Source: Candidatus Raymondbacteria bacterium RIFOXYA2_FULL_49_16 (GTDB lineage Bacteria; Fibrobacterota; OXYB2-FULL-49-7; XYB2-FULL-49-35). From it: DNA of 64,000 bases. Shown here one piece after another: positions 54,323 to 63,391 of the stretch (position 1 is its first letter; each line of letters starts with the position of its first letter). The stretch spans positions 1-64,000 of the forward strand of contig MFYT01000058.1 in assembly GCA_001789205.1 (NCBI GenBank), given 5' to 3'. Position numbers and translations under genes: made by a program. The notes under the pieces were generated by a model. It was given only the letters and a program-made list of their open reading frames with translations. It did no database searches and was not told the DNA's origin.

Positions 54323-56902
54323 TTATTTAATCAATATCTGCCGTACGCTGATACTGCCGGATTGTATGCTGAAAGAATTTGTAGCGCTCAGATATGGGGC
54401 AACGCCCCGGTTCCCCAAATTATCCTCTGTTTCGATCCACATGTCCCAGATGCCGCGGTTCCATTGTTGCGCATTGATATTATAAAAGGCGATGTTTCCC
54501 AGGCTGTAGCTGACAGCGAATCCGTTGCTGTGGGGATTGTAGGCTTGCCGGGCAAGTACCGCAGGATCAATTTCATAATACATATTCGGTTTTTGGTAGG
54601 TCCGCATCCCGGTTACGGGATCGAGTGACTGGAACTCCAGGCTATAATTGAAACCAATGCGCACGGAGATTATTTTGCCAAATCCCACATCACGAACGGA
54701 ACAGTCTGCATTTTGGTCCGCAGGTTTTGACGAAAGAAAAACATTGAATATGTTGGGCATTGAAGTGGTCGAAAGGTCTGTGATCCGGTTGTCGGCAGGA
54801 GAAGAAGCGAGATAATACAATGGGGCATATTCGGTTGTAGAAGTAGACCAGTTTTCGTGCCAGGAAATGTGCGGTGGAATATAGTCCCACACATAAGTAT
54901 ACGGCGAGGTAAACGAAGAGATAAAGACCCGCGGCTCGTTAAAAAAGCGGCCGCGCGCATAAGCGATGAGCACAAATTCCTTTGAACCGCTATTACAATG
55001 CGCAACATGAAGCGGCATTGCCCTGAATGGATTTGTAAAGAGCTTCTCCCCTCCTCTGCCGGGAAAATAAAGATACTTTTTTCCGGATATGGTAGGCGAT
55101 GGCGCATAGAAATAGGCTGAGAAGATTGCATAGTAAGTGGGGTTGGCAACCGGTTGCGTGGAGGGGATGAGCTGAGCATTGTCAGCTTTGCTAAAATATT
55201 CTTGCAGCGCTTCGCTTGAATATGTATTGTTGTAGGTTGCGGCCGGGGAAACCTGTTCGAGAGGAACAAAGGTGAACCAGTTTGCCACTGGAATTTTCTT
55301 GAGAACTGACAAGATTTCAGTGTATACGGAATCTGGTTTTGAAAGATCGTTGAGTTTGGACTCCTGATGTCCAAGGATGGAGCCACGGGTCACCATCTGG
55401 TGAATATAAGACGAGTTTTTCCGGGTAGGTATATCCTTGGCGTCCGCATACTGGATTTGCATAAGCTGCGCCCCGGCACTATATAGGTGCGCCAATGGTG
55501 AAACACGGTAATTTGCGGTATAGTCCGGGGTAAATCCATCGCTGATGATACCACCTCTTGTTGTAAGGATACTGTTGATCGGCGGAGTCTCCAGAATGGC
55601 ATCGGGCCAGTCGCCACCATAGCCAACCGCATTGTGCGTGGCTTTTGTAATTGGCGTGGGAAAAGAACCATCGCCTGAAAGGAGGAACTGGTTATAGAGA
55701 TTTCGGGTCGCAATCCACACGGAAACAGTTTCGGCAAATGATGTATCGCCAAAGGTATCGAATAAAAAGGGAGTGTAGTCGTCTAAAAGATAAATTTTCT
55801 TTTCAACGCTGTTGATGGCAATGTTCGCCCGTGATTGGTCGAGGGAAATGGCGCCATTGAAAGACCATATATTAATATTGTCGTATAGGGGGGTGCTCCA
55901 CTTTGCGCTGGTTAAAAACGCCCATTTTTGTCCAAAACCGCTTACCAGGGTATCGGTCTTTTCAACTGATATCCACCCAGGATCATTGGCAACAGGCGTG
56001 ACTGAAAAATGATTTTGAAGATTGCCAATGGAAAATGCGACCTCACCCCCAAATTTTCCAATTGATATGCCTGCCTGCAGGACCGTTGAGTCTGATACCG
56101 CCAGACTATATCCGCCGGGAACCGTGACATAAACCGACTCAGCTGGCACGCGGTTTTTCAAAAGGGAATCGAGTGAAAAAATCGTGGCAAACGGGATAAA
56201 CTTGGTGCTGGAATACCGGAAATATCTTAGATTTGAGACTCCGGTTGTGTCGAAAGTTGCCCGGATTGTTGCGACATTGTTGACCGTATAATCGTCGTTG
56301 CTATTGATGCTGAAAGACTGGACAGTTCCCCCTCCCAGTACAGCCGCATGTCTGAGCGGGCTGTTTTCGAATCCCGAAGAAAAGAAGAAGCTGCTGCGCA
56401 GGGAAAGATTGGTAAGGGCGGTTGCCTCAAACTGGAATTGGGCCTTGTCCTCGGTTCCAGTGATTACCAGCACCCGAACCGTTGCATGGTGAGTAAGCGT
56501 ATCGACACGGCCTTTGCTATCGGTATAGTAGACAGTATCGCCCGCAATTATACCGCCACCGCCGCCATAGACCCTGCATACCAGGTTGTTCTGCCTGGTT
56601 TTAACATAATATTTGTACAGATTAAAAACTGCGGGGCTCTGGATAAGATCAGGATCCCACGTGGCGCTTTCTTTCCGGAATTCGACCACATAGGCCTTGC
56701 GGTTGTAGAAGGTATCGGGGCCAAAGGCAATGGTATCGAGAAGGGTATCGGCAACCGTGATCTGGACCTGGTTGGCATACCCGCCCTCATTGACCGGCTG
56801 CACCGCCTTTTCGCACGAGACAAAAAAAGCCATGCTCGCGGCCAACGCCGCAAACCCTATGCAAAGAAAAAATCGTGAAACCTTCATGCGCCTTTTACAC
56901 AT
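54323..56902 (-). CDS. large lipoprotein, paralogue 3 of three in tandem
   Basis: 859 residues from ATG 56902; an ATG at 56887 with AAAAGG before it is an equal choice. Lipobox ASMAFFVSC near residue 30. Has the shared set: WDPDLIQSPAVFNLYKYYV, SGFGQKWAFLTSAKWSTPLY, ARGRFFNEPRVFISSF and WDMWIETEDNLGNRGVAPY. It is the longest of the three and the first transcribed. The gene before it encodes a DUF5683-like membrane protein. Confidence 0.8.
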   Translation of the reverse strand: MCKRRMKVSRFFLCIGFAALAASMAFFVSCEKAVQPVNEGGYANQVQITVADTLLDTIAFGPDTFYNRKAYVVEFRKESATWDPDLIQSPAVFNLYKYYVKTRQNNLVCRVYGGGGGIIAGDTVYYTDSKGRVDTLTHHATVRVLVITGTEDKAQFQFEATALTNLSLRSSFFFSSGFENSPLRHAAVLGGGTVQSFSINSNDDYTVNNVATIRATFDTTGVSNLRYFRYSSTKFIPFATIFSLDSLLKNRVPAESVYVTVPGGYSLAVSDSTVLQAGISIGKFGGEVAFSIGNLQNHFSVTPVANDPGWISVEKTDTLVSGFGQKWAFLTSAKWSTPLYDNINIWSFNGAISLDQSRANIAINSVEKKIYLLDDYTPFLFDTFGDTSFAETVSVWIATRNLYNQFLLSGDGSFPTPITKATHNAVGYGGDWPDAILETPPINSILTTRGGIISDGFTPDYTANYRVSPLAHLYSAGAQLMQIQYADAKDIPTRKNSSYIHQMVTRGSILGHQESKLNDLSKPDSVYTEILSVLKKIPVANWFTFVPLEQVSPAATYNNTYSSEALQEYFSKADNAQLIPSTQPVANPTYYAIFSAYFYAPSPTISGKKYLYFPGRGGEKLFTNPFRAMPLHVAHCNSGSKEFVLIAYARGRFFNEPRVFISSFTSPYTYVWDYIPPHISWHENWSTSTTEYAPLYYLASSPADNRITDLSTTSMPNIFNVFLSSKPADQNADCSVRDVGFGKIISVRIGFNYSLEFQSLDPVTGMRTYQKPNMYYEIDPAVLARQAYNPHSNGFAVSYSLGNIAFYNINAQQWNRGIWDMWIETEDNLGNRGVAPYLSATNSFSIQSGSISVRQILIK

Positions 56903-56906
56903 ACCA

Positions 56907-57431
56907 TCAGAATGAATGATATACCTGCAATCCCTTATGCGAATCTTTCATGTAAAGCGAAAGCCCTGTTTTGGATAAAGAGGATTGCCCGGCCGATCCG
57001 TTCTGCATTTCCTTTTTCCCGGTAAACAAAAGAGCATCCACAATACCATATCCATAGACGGCAGCGGTAAGACCGAGAAACACATAGGACCATAGTTGGG
57101 CGTTCTGGTAGTTGTCGTACGCCTCGTCCCATTTGGTTTTGATGGCCTGCCGCTCGTCATAAAACTCGACCTGGTCATTTTTTGTATCGTAGGTCTGGGT
57201 TTGTTCCGCATAGCTTTCCTTGAGACTAATGAAGCGAATGGTGTTGTGAAGACACACCGTAAACCCTGCCATGATGCCCAGGCCCTTGAGCGTGTTTTTA
57301 TTAAGGAATTCGCCTGATCCCGCGGACAGCTGTCCCATGCCGGGCAGAATGGCGGATTTTATCCCGAGATCGGGATTGCCTCCAAAAACCAGCCCCGAGG
57401 CCAGAAGGGTGATGACGAGTATATATTTCAT
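56907..57431 (-). CDS. DUF5683-like membrane protein
   Basis: 174 residues with a signal peptide (about 1-17). GIKSAILPGMGQLSAGSGEF is the 'sallPG.GQ.y.g' motif of DUF5683, found mostly in Bacteroidota and relatives. Membrane segments follow (LKGLGIMAGFTVCLHNTI; LWSYVFLGLTAAVYGYGIVDALLF), with a charged coiled part between. Function unknown in general; often near cell-envelope genes. It lies between the barrel and lipoprotein genes. Confidence 0.75.
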   Translation of the reverse strand: MKYILVITLLASGLVFGGNPDLGIKSAILPGMGQLSAGSGEFLNKNTLKGLGIMAGFTVCLHNTIRFISLKESYAEQTQTYDTKNDQVEFYDERQAIKTKWDEAYDNYQNAQLWSYVFLGLTAAVYGYGIVDALLFTGKKEMQNGSAGQSSLSKTGLSLYMKDSHKGLQVYHSF

Positions 57432-57444
57432 GGCATATCCTCCT

Positions 57445-60400
57445 TTAGTTTCCCGCGTACACTTTTATAAAAAACTGCGTGTCCTTGCCGTCAAAAAGGT
57501 GGCCTGTCTGGAAAACAGTATCGTAGTTTAAAACATCGTAATCGTTGTTGACGAGGTTCATGCCAAGGATAAGCGTGACATTGTAGCCCGACACATTGTC
57601 CGTGCTGAGCATTTGGAACGTCTGGACCCTGCGGGAATCGCTCTCGGCGCGGATGAGGCGGTCGAAGCTCTTCTTCCACTGGACGCCGTATTGCAGCATG
57701 GTCTTTTCAGCCACCTTGAAATAGCAGCGCAGGATGGGGGTACTCGAGAATTCGTTGGTATTGTCCCTGCGATAACGGGCCCAATCAAGACGCAGGTTCG
57801 TGGAGTCTTCATCGCCAAGACGGGTAAGGGCATTGAAAGAATCGCGCGGATCGTCATTGGCGTCGCTGGAACTGTAGGACCAGGAAACCTTGAACTGGGG
57901 ATTGAAGGAAAGCCGGTTGAGAAAATTGAGGAAACGCATCCGGTTGCTGAAGTCAACGTTAAAATTGATGGAGTAGTCAAATTTGTTGACCAGGTAAAGC
58001 CGCTTGAGCATGGATGCTGTATAAGGCTCCCATCTGAATTCGTACTGAGTGGTATCGAGCGCCTGGTTGCGAAGCGTACGCATCGTATAGAAATTGCCGT
58101 CGAGACCCATGCGTTTTTCAAGACCAAGGGCGAGGCTTGCGGAATAAACGAAATTGGGGATATTATTGTAAGTGACTCCGCCAATGGCATTGCTGACCAC
58201 AGCGTTGCGGTATCGAAGTTCATCGGTCTGGTAATAATAATCCTGATAAAGATATTCTATGTCTTCGACCTCCTGAAGACGGATGACATCGTTCCGTATG
58301 TTGTCGCGCAGATACTGGACTTCGCCACCGGTAAAATAGGCAAGGCCCAAACTCCGCTTTACCACGTTGAGCATGGCCGAACCCTTGAGCGCAAAGGATC
58401 TGCTGTCGGAAAAATCTTCCGCAACCGACGTTCCATTGTCGTAGCCAATTGAGCCGTTGCCGATGAGACTGGGCTGATCAACCGAGGTGTCGCTCGCCCG
58501 GCTGAAATCGAGGTCAATGGCTTTTTCGTACAGGGCGCTTGCGCTGATTTCAAGGTTTTTTACGGGAGTATAAATTAATTTTGTATTTGCGCCGCGGATA
58601 CCCTGGCTCTTCCAACCATTTGAGGTTAGAACATACGAGGCCTTGATTCCTTTGGGAAGATCGGGATAGGGATCATCGTCTTCAACGTCCCAGACGCCAT
58701 TGTTGTCCATATCATTGTCGAGTGAAAAGATTGGCGGGTCTTTTTCGTATAGAAGGAAATCTTCCTTGTAGTCGACAATACCATTGTGATTGCGGTCGTA
58801 TTGGTCGACATAGACGCCGTCATCGTCACCATAGAAGGCATACAGACCATTGGGCAAGTAGGTATAGTTGGCCTTGCGGTTGTTGCGCTCGTTTTCGCGC
58901 GCGGACGCCTTGAAACTGGCAAAGGTGCCGTCGGCCGCCCATCTGCTTGAAGCGCTTCCGCTGCCGAGATCTCCGGGATAGATCATACGGTCGCTCTCAA
59001 TGTACAGGTCGTCGTCGTCGTTGTCGTCGAGCATATGAAAATTGTTGTTGAAGTGCTGGGGATACCAGAGATAGTCGGGAATATCGTAATCGTACTTGTT
59101 ATGATTCCGATCGTAGAGGCGCGAATAGGAAAAATGCTGGCTGACCAGGGGTATCTCGAGGGCTGGATCGTATTCCGGATCGACATTGTAGAACATGCCC
59201 CTGAGCATGAGCAGGTTCTTCAGTATGTCCCTGTCGTATTTCAGATATGCCGCGGTACGGTAGACAGGATCGAAGCGGTCGCCGCCAGGATAGATATAAT
59301 CCTTTGAATTGACAGCCACTTCGCCGCTAAAGGAGACGCCCAGGACTTTTCCCTTGAAATCAATGCCATAGGTAACACTGCCGCAATTGATTGAGTACGT
59401 ATAAGAATAGGTACGCTTGTTCGCCTGGTACACGGCTGTTTTTCCCGTACCTGTGGCATAGATGACCCGCGGTGATTTTGCTATATAATCGCCGAACCAT
59501 GAATTGCCGAACTGTTTAAAATCCCTTCCATGAAGGGGTCCGGTGATCGCCCTCACATCGCCCCATCCGGAAAGTGAAACATCCTCGTATGGGCTCCAGG
59601 TACCAGACTGCTGGGTCTGATAGGTACCGGTAATTGAACGGGTAAAGGGTTGGTCGAGTTGAACAACCTGGGTTTGATCGTTTCGCTGGCCCGCATAGCC
59701 GTACGCGACCATTTTATCAGTGGAGACAAAAACCAGATAATTGCCGGAGACGGTAAAGGAAAAGTCAATGCGCTTGACCTTGGTTGAATCGCCAAAATGG
59801 CGGCGCGCAGCGCTGGATGTATTGAACGCGACAATGATAGGGCTGTTTCCTGACCGCTCTACCGGAAGATTTGAAGAGACCAGCCGGAGATCTTCGCGTA
59901 CCAGATACGTTGCGCCTTCGCCATCGGCGCCAAGGTCTTCCCCGTTCATGGTCATGGTGACATTGTCAACGTAGACACCTGGATCGTCAGTGGTGTTGGG
60001 CGTCATATCGTAAAATTCAAAATGGATTTCAGTGGGAATATAATCGTTGGGAACGTCGCCGGAAAAGATATCTTCGCCTTTTTTAATGTCGCTGCGGTGG
60101 TGGTTGAGGTAGGTGACGCCAAGGTCGACAATGTTAGCGATGTTGGTTTTACCATGGAGACCCCAAAGAATGTCATAGTCGCCATAAATGGACTTGTTTG
60201 AATAGTCGCTGTATTTGTCGTATTGAAGGTTCCAACCCTGATCGGTAAAGGCGGTCATACCCCAGTTTTTAGTGATGTATTCGTCGTCGGGAAGCAGTTC
60301 GTCGGAAACCATGCCCTGCCAGTTGCGCATGTCTTCGCGGTAGTAGCCGATATAGGAACGGCCTGAACGGTCGTTCTGCGACATGACAAAAGGCCGCGTA

Positions 60401-60945
60401 CGGGAAATGAGCGTGGTAAACTTGAGCGCCGGGGTCCAGATGTCCCAGCGAACGCCCTGGAAATTGAGCTTGTTCATGGTGAGCGGGGTAAACCGGGTCT
60501 GGATCTGGGATCCAATGAGAAAAACCGATTTCATGTCGCCTAGACCATCCTGGGTCATAATGAGGTTGTTGAAATTTTCGGACACCAAGGAGGTTTGGAA
60601 CATATTGCTATAGGCGTTGACCGTGGAATCGCCGGTCTCAAGACCCGATGCGGGGTCGCGGAACTTGATGTTGCCGTCAGAGTCGAAATAGGTATTTCTC
60701 TCGGTCTCAAGACCATAGATGAGGTATCCGTTGACAATATGCCTTCCAAAATTATCATAATAAGGAATGACCTGCCGTTCGATCTCTTTTTTTGAATAGC
60801 CGGATATGCCGAAATTGTTATAATATTCCTCTTCCTCTTTCAGCGATTCGCTCAGGGATTCCTGGCCATATGCCGTGGAAAACAGCGGCCCCCCGCCCGC
60901 GCACCACAAGAGCAGCAATAGACTGAGTTTTAAGTGCTTAACCAT
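57445..60945 (-). CDS. giant exported outer-membrane beta-barrel-type protein
   Basis: 1166 residues, signal peptide (about 1-27), GGAGGT just before the ATG. The N-terminal part has YDNFGRHIVNGYLIYGLETE and SVFLIGSQIQTRFTPL, with Ig-like segments later (KVKRIDFSFTVSGNYLVFVS). About residues 715-765 hold EF-hand/thrombospondin-3-like Ca2+ loops, DRNHNGIVDYKED and DNDMDNNGVWDVEDDD. The C-terminal half is full of aromatic amphipathic strands (YQDYYYQTDELRYRN; NFNVDFSNRMRFLNFLN), typical of a large outer-membrane barrel. It recalls SprA-like giant barrels by architecture only. First gene of the operon. Confidence 0.8.
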   Translation of the reverse strand: MVKHLKLSLLLLLWCAGGGPLFSTAYGQESLSESLKEEEEYYNNFGISGYSKKEIERQVIPYYDNFGRHIVNGYLIYGLETERNTYFDSDGNIKFRDPASGLETGDSTVNAYSNMFQTSLVSENFNNLIMTQDGLGDMKSVFLIGSQIQTRFTPLTMNKLNFQGVRWDIWTPALKFTTLISRTRPFVMSQNDRSGRSYIGYYREDMRNWQGMVSDELLPDDEYITKNWGMTAFTDQGWNLQYDKYSDYSNKSIYGDYDILWGLHGKTNIANIVDLGVTYLNHHRSDIKKGEDIFSGDVPNDYIPTEIHFEFYDMTPNTTDDPGVYVDNVTMTMNGEDLGADGEGATYLVREDLRLVSSNLPVERSGNSPIIVAFNTSSAARRHFGDSTKVKRIDFSFTVSGNYLVFVSTDKMVAYGYAGQRNDQTQVVQLDQPFTRSITGTYQTQQSGTWSPYEDVSLSGWGDVRAITGPLHGRDFKQFGNSWFGDYIAKSPRVIYATGTGKTAVYQANKRTYSYTYSINCGSVTYGIDFKGKVLGVSFSGEVAVNSKDYIYPGGDRFDPVYRTAAYLKYDRDILKNLLMLRGMFYNVDPEYDPALEIPLVSQHFSYSRLYDRNHNKYDYDIPDYLWYPQHFNNNFHMLDDNDDDDLYIESDRMIYPGDLGSGSASSRWAADGTFASFKASARENERNNRKANYTYLPNGLYAFYGDDDGVYVDQYDRNHNGIVDYKEDFLLYEKDPPIFSLDNDMDNNGVWDVEDDDPYPDLPKGIKASYVLTSNGWKSQGIRGANTKLIYTPVKNLEISASALYEKAIDLDFSRASDTSVDQPSLIGNGSIGYDNGTSVAEDFSDSRSFALKGSAMLNVVKRSLGLAYFTGGEVQYLRDNIRNDVIRLQEVEDIEYLYQDYYYQTDELRYRNAVVSNAIGGVTYNNIPNFVYSASLALGLEKRMGLDGNFYTMRTLRNQALDTTQYEFRWEPYTASMLKRLYLVNKFDYSINFNVDFSNRMRFLNFLNRLSFNPQFKVSWSYSSSDANDDPRDSFNALTRLGDEDSTNLRLDWARYRRDNTNEFSSTPILRCYFKVAEKTMLQYGVQWKKSFDRLIRAESDSRRVQTFQMLSTDNVSGYNVTLILGMNLVNNDYDVLNYDTVFQTGHLFDGKDTQFFIKVYAGN

Positions 60946-61022
60946 CGTACCTCCACACTATCGAGAAAGAGAAATAAATCTCCTGTAAAAACTTAACCCC
61001 TCTAACTTTGGATTAAGGATTT

Positions 61023-61052
61023 AAAATAAAATAGTCGGGGAAGTAGAGTCAA
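61023..61052 (-). promoter_or_regulatory. candidate promoter of the large operon
   Basis: On the minus strand, TTGACT (61052-61047), 18 bases, TATTTT (61028-61023), about 78 bases before the barrel ATG at 60945. The only intergenic gap over 100 bases in the 40-64 kb minus-strand block, so it is the natural start of the operon. Confidence 0.5.
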
Positions 61053-61071
61053 TATACAATAGATACCAATA

Positions 61072-61899
61072 CTATTTTTCTATAATAATATATGCCTTGA
61101 ACCGTTCGCCAAGCTTCTCTTGGGCGAACTGGGCCGCTTTTTCACGCACATCAAAATCGCCAACCACCACCGCATACACGGTCTTTTTATCGTTGCCCGT
61201 CTTTTCCCTGATCTCCACATGGTGGTAGCGGACCCGAAGTTCGGCCAAGAGCCTTTTGGCATTGGCCCTGTCACCAAAGGCCCCTACCTGCACGCCAAAG
61301 GTTGCGTTTGTGATCGCAGGGGGCACCCTGGCCAGGCCCTGTGCAGGGGCGGACAACTCCTTTGCCAGCAACCTGGTCTCGAGCGCATGGGGAAATTCAA
61401 GAAGCAGCTTGCCTGCATATTCATCACTTTTTTCAATGTTTCCCATTTCCCAGAAGTTTTTCTGGAGCTGATAGTACCCTGAGCTGCGAAACGCGGTTTC
61501 GTTCAGGCTGAGCGCCTGGATGAGGCGGATGTTAGCTTCAGTGTATTTCCGCTGTGCGGAAAGGGCCATGCCAAGGCCAACCTGCGCTTTTAAAAATACA
61601 ATCCCGCTGGCGCCGGGTATGCTCTGGAAAACCGCGATCGCACTGTCGTATTGTGAGGCGGCCATATATGAGAATCCACCCCATAAAAGGGACCCTGGGT
61701 CAGAAGGAGTTTCCTGAACATTGCGGGTGAAAGAGGCGGCCGCACGGGCATAGTCGCCCATAGCGTAGAAACGCTGGCCTTCTTTGAACAGTCCCTGCGA
61801 TGAAAGGGGGCTTTCGGCAAAAAGAGGCGCACAACAAGCCAGAATGAATGCAATAGACGAGGACCAAACAGAAAACCGAAGCCCCTGCTCAGAGCGCAT
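61072..61899 (-). CDS. exported TPR and SPOR-domain protein
   Basis: 275 residues from ATG 61899; a GTG at 61914 in frame would overlap lapB more. A signal peptide ending near LFAESPL, three TPR-like repeats (FKEGQRFYAMGDYARAAASF; LWGGFSYMAASQYDSAIAVF), and a C-terminal SPOR domain: ATFGVQVGAFGDRANAKRLL then VYAVVVGDFDVREKAAQFAQ. SPOR binds denuded peptidoglycan at division sites. It overlaps the end of lapB by 11 bases. Confidence 0.87.
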   Translation of the reverse strand: MRSEQGLRFSVWSSSIAFILACCAPLFAESPLSSQGLFKEGQRFYAMGDYARAAASFTRNVQETPSDPGSLLWGGFSYMAASQYDSAIAVFQSIPGASGIVFLKAQVGLGMALSAQRKYTEANIRLIQALSLNETAFRSSGYYQLQKNFWEMGNIEKSDEYAGKLLLEFPHALETRLLAKELSAPAQGLARVPPAITNATFGVQVGAFGDRANAKRLLAELRVRYHHVEIREKTGNDKKTVYAVVVGDFDVREKAAQFAQEKLGERFKAYIIIEK

Positions 61900-62959
61900 T
61901 GGGTTCCCAGGCACCGCACGAAGAACAGCGCCAATGCGGTTTTGGCGCCTGTTTCCCGCATTTTACGCATAGGTAGGCTTTTTTTGCCGGGAAGTTATCG
62001 AGCAGGCCCTCAACCGCGGCCTTCAAAGCATCGCACCCTTCTGTGTGGTGCAAAAGTTGCCTGATGAGGATGTCGTTAGCGGCAAAAGATCTGGGCGCCA
62101 TCTCAACAGCGTTGCGGCTATAGGTAAGCGCTTCATCGATGTCGCCCTTCTTAAATAAATAGTTTGAAAGGGCGCACAACGCCTCGATTGACTGGGGCGC
62201 CCGTTCAACGATCTGGCGGTAGATGAGTCCTACCTCGCCATAGGCGCCGGTTTCAAAATAGTAACGCTCCACCTTGTCGAAAACAAGATAGGCTTTGGAA
62301 GGAAGGGTATCAAAAAGTTGGGACCAGAACTGCAGCGCATCATCAACGCGGTTTTCCGCAAAATAGGTATCGGCGATGAGGATGTAGGGCCACGGCGTAT
62401 TAGGATTGAGCTTCATGGCCTCCTTAAACTTGATGCGGGCGGCCCGGCCGTTCTTCCCGGCAATGGCATTGCCGCTTTCAAGGTAATAATATTCCAGGTT
62501 CTCGGATGAACCAGTTCCCTTCTGGCGATTTATCTCCATTTTCAGTTCAATGGCAGCGTCCCATTCAGCCGTTGCCTCGAATAGCTTAAGAAGTTCTTCC
62601 TTGAGCCAGAGACTGGCGTCGATTTTCACCGCCTCGGTTAACAACGCCTGGGCCTTGCGGACATTGCGCATGGCAAGATAATCGCGGATGAGCGCCCGTT
62701 TTACCTTGTTGACAAATTCCGCGGGAAGCGACGAGCGGTGCAGCAGATCGGTGTGGACTTTCTCGGCACGTTCATATTGCCCCCGTGCGCGGAAAATATT
62801 TCCTATATGATAATAGGCGTCGACAATCTCGGAATCCAGTTCCACGCATTCGCGGAACTGGCGCATGGCGTTGTCGAGGTTGCCATCGAGAAGAAGGTTG
62901 ATTCCGCGGTTATAAAAATCGGCGCCCGTAGGGTTTTTCTTGGTAAACGGCAGATTCAT
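61889..62959 (-). CDS. lapB: LapB/YciM-like TPR protein with C-terminal zinc ribbon
   Basis: 356 residues, about the length of LapB (389). Eight or so TPR repeats start at FYNRGINLLLDGNLDNAMRQ, and the end is a rubredoxin-like knuckle: CVKCGKQAPKPHWRCSSCGAW, two C-x2-C pairs. LapB regulates LPS synthesis through FtsH-mediated LpxC turnover; an ftsH gene is present at 35186. The N-terminal membrane anchor of E. coli LapB is absent here, as the chain starts with soluble sequence. ATGA overlap with lapA. Confidence 0.85.
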   Translation of the reverse strand: MNLPFTKKNPTGADFYNRGINLLLDGNLDNAMRQFRECVELDSEIVDAYYHIGNIFRARGQYERAEKVHTDLLHRSSLPAEFVNKVKRALIRDYLAMRNVRKAQALLTEAVKIDASLWLKEELLKLFEATAEWDAAIELKMEINRQKGTGSSENLEYYYLESGNAIAGKNGRAARIKFKEAMKLNPNTPWPYILIADTYFAENRVDDALQFWSQLFDTLPSKAYLVFDKVERYYFETGAYGEVGLIYRQIVERAPQSIEALCALSNYLFKKGDIDEALTYSRNAVEMAPRSFAANDILIRQLLHHTEGCDALKAAVEGLLDNFPAKKAYLCVKCGKQAPKPHWRCSSCGAWEPNAL

Positions 62960-63351
62960 AACGGTAGTTGGCCCTCGCTTTCCGGCCTGGGAACGCGCAG
63001 GGAAGCGCTCTCCTTGCCGTTGATGATCATGGTTTTTTCAAGATCGGACGCCCCTGCCTGGAGGGAGACATTGCGGTAATCGTTGAGCTCATCCTTGAGA
63101 TTTTTAATGACCTTGTTCTTGCCCGAAAGTTCGGTCTTCATCTTGAAATAATTGAACAGGGAAACGACAAACCAAGTCAGGAAACCTGCGCCAAAGGACA
63201 CCAGCATGAGAAAATAGGGTTTCCATTCAACCCTTTTGATCAGGAAGCTGATCTCAATGGGATCGCCTTCGAAGAGGTTGCGGTTCGACATGATGAACAC
63301 CACCGCGACAAACAGGATACCAACGATAAAAAACCACCGTATTGCCCACAT
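62956..63351 (-). CDS. lapA: LapA-domain membrane protein
   Basis: 131 residues from ATG 63351 (AAAGGAG upstream); the longer open frame has no start signal. Two membrane helices (about 3-22 and 47-66), FIMSNRNLFEGDPIEISFLI between, then a coiled tail (TELSGKNKVIKNLKDELND). This is the LapA/DUF1049 layout, usually next to LapB. It ends with a short Arg/Pro-rich tail. Overlaps lapB (ATGA). Confidence 0.83.
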   Translation of the reverse strand: MWAIRWFFIVGILFVAVVFIMSNRNLFEGDPIEISFLIKRVEWKPYFLMLVSFGAGFLTWFVVSLFNYFKMKTELSGKNKVIKNLKDELNDYRNVSLQAGASDLEKTMIINGKESASLRVPRPESEGQLPL

Positions 63352-63391
63352 ACCTTCTCCTTTGTTCGGACACGAGTTGAGTATCCGTGCG

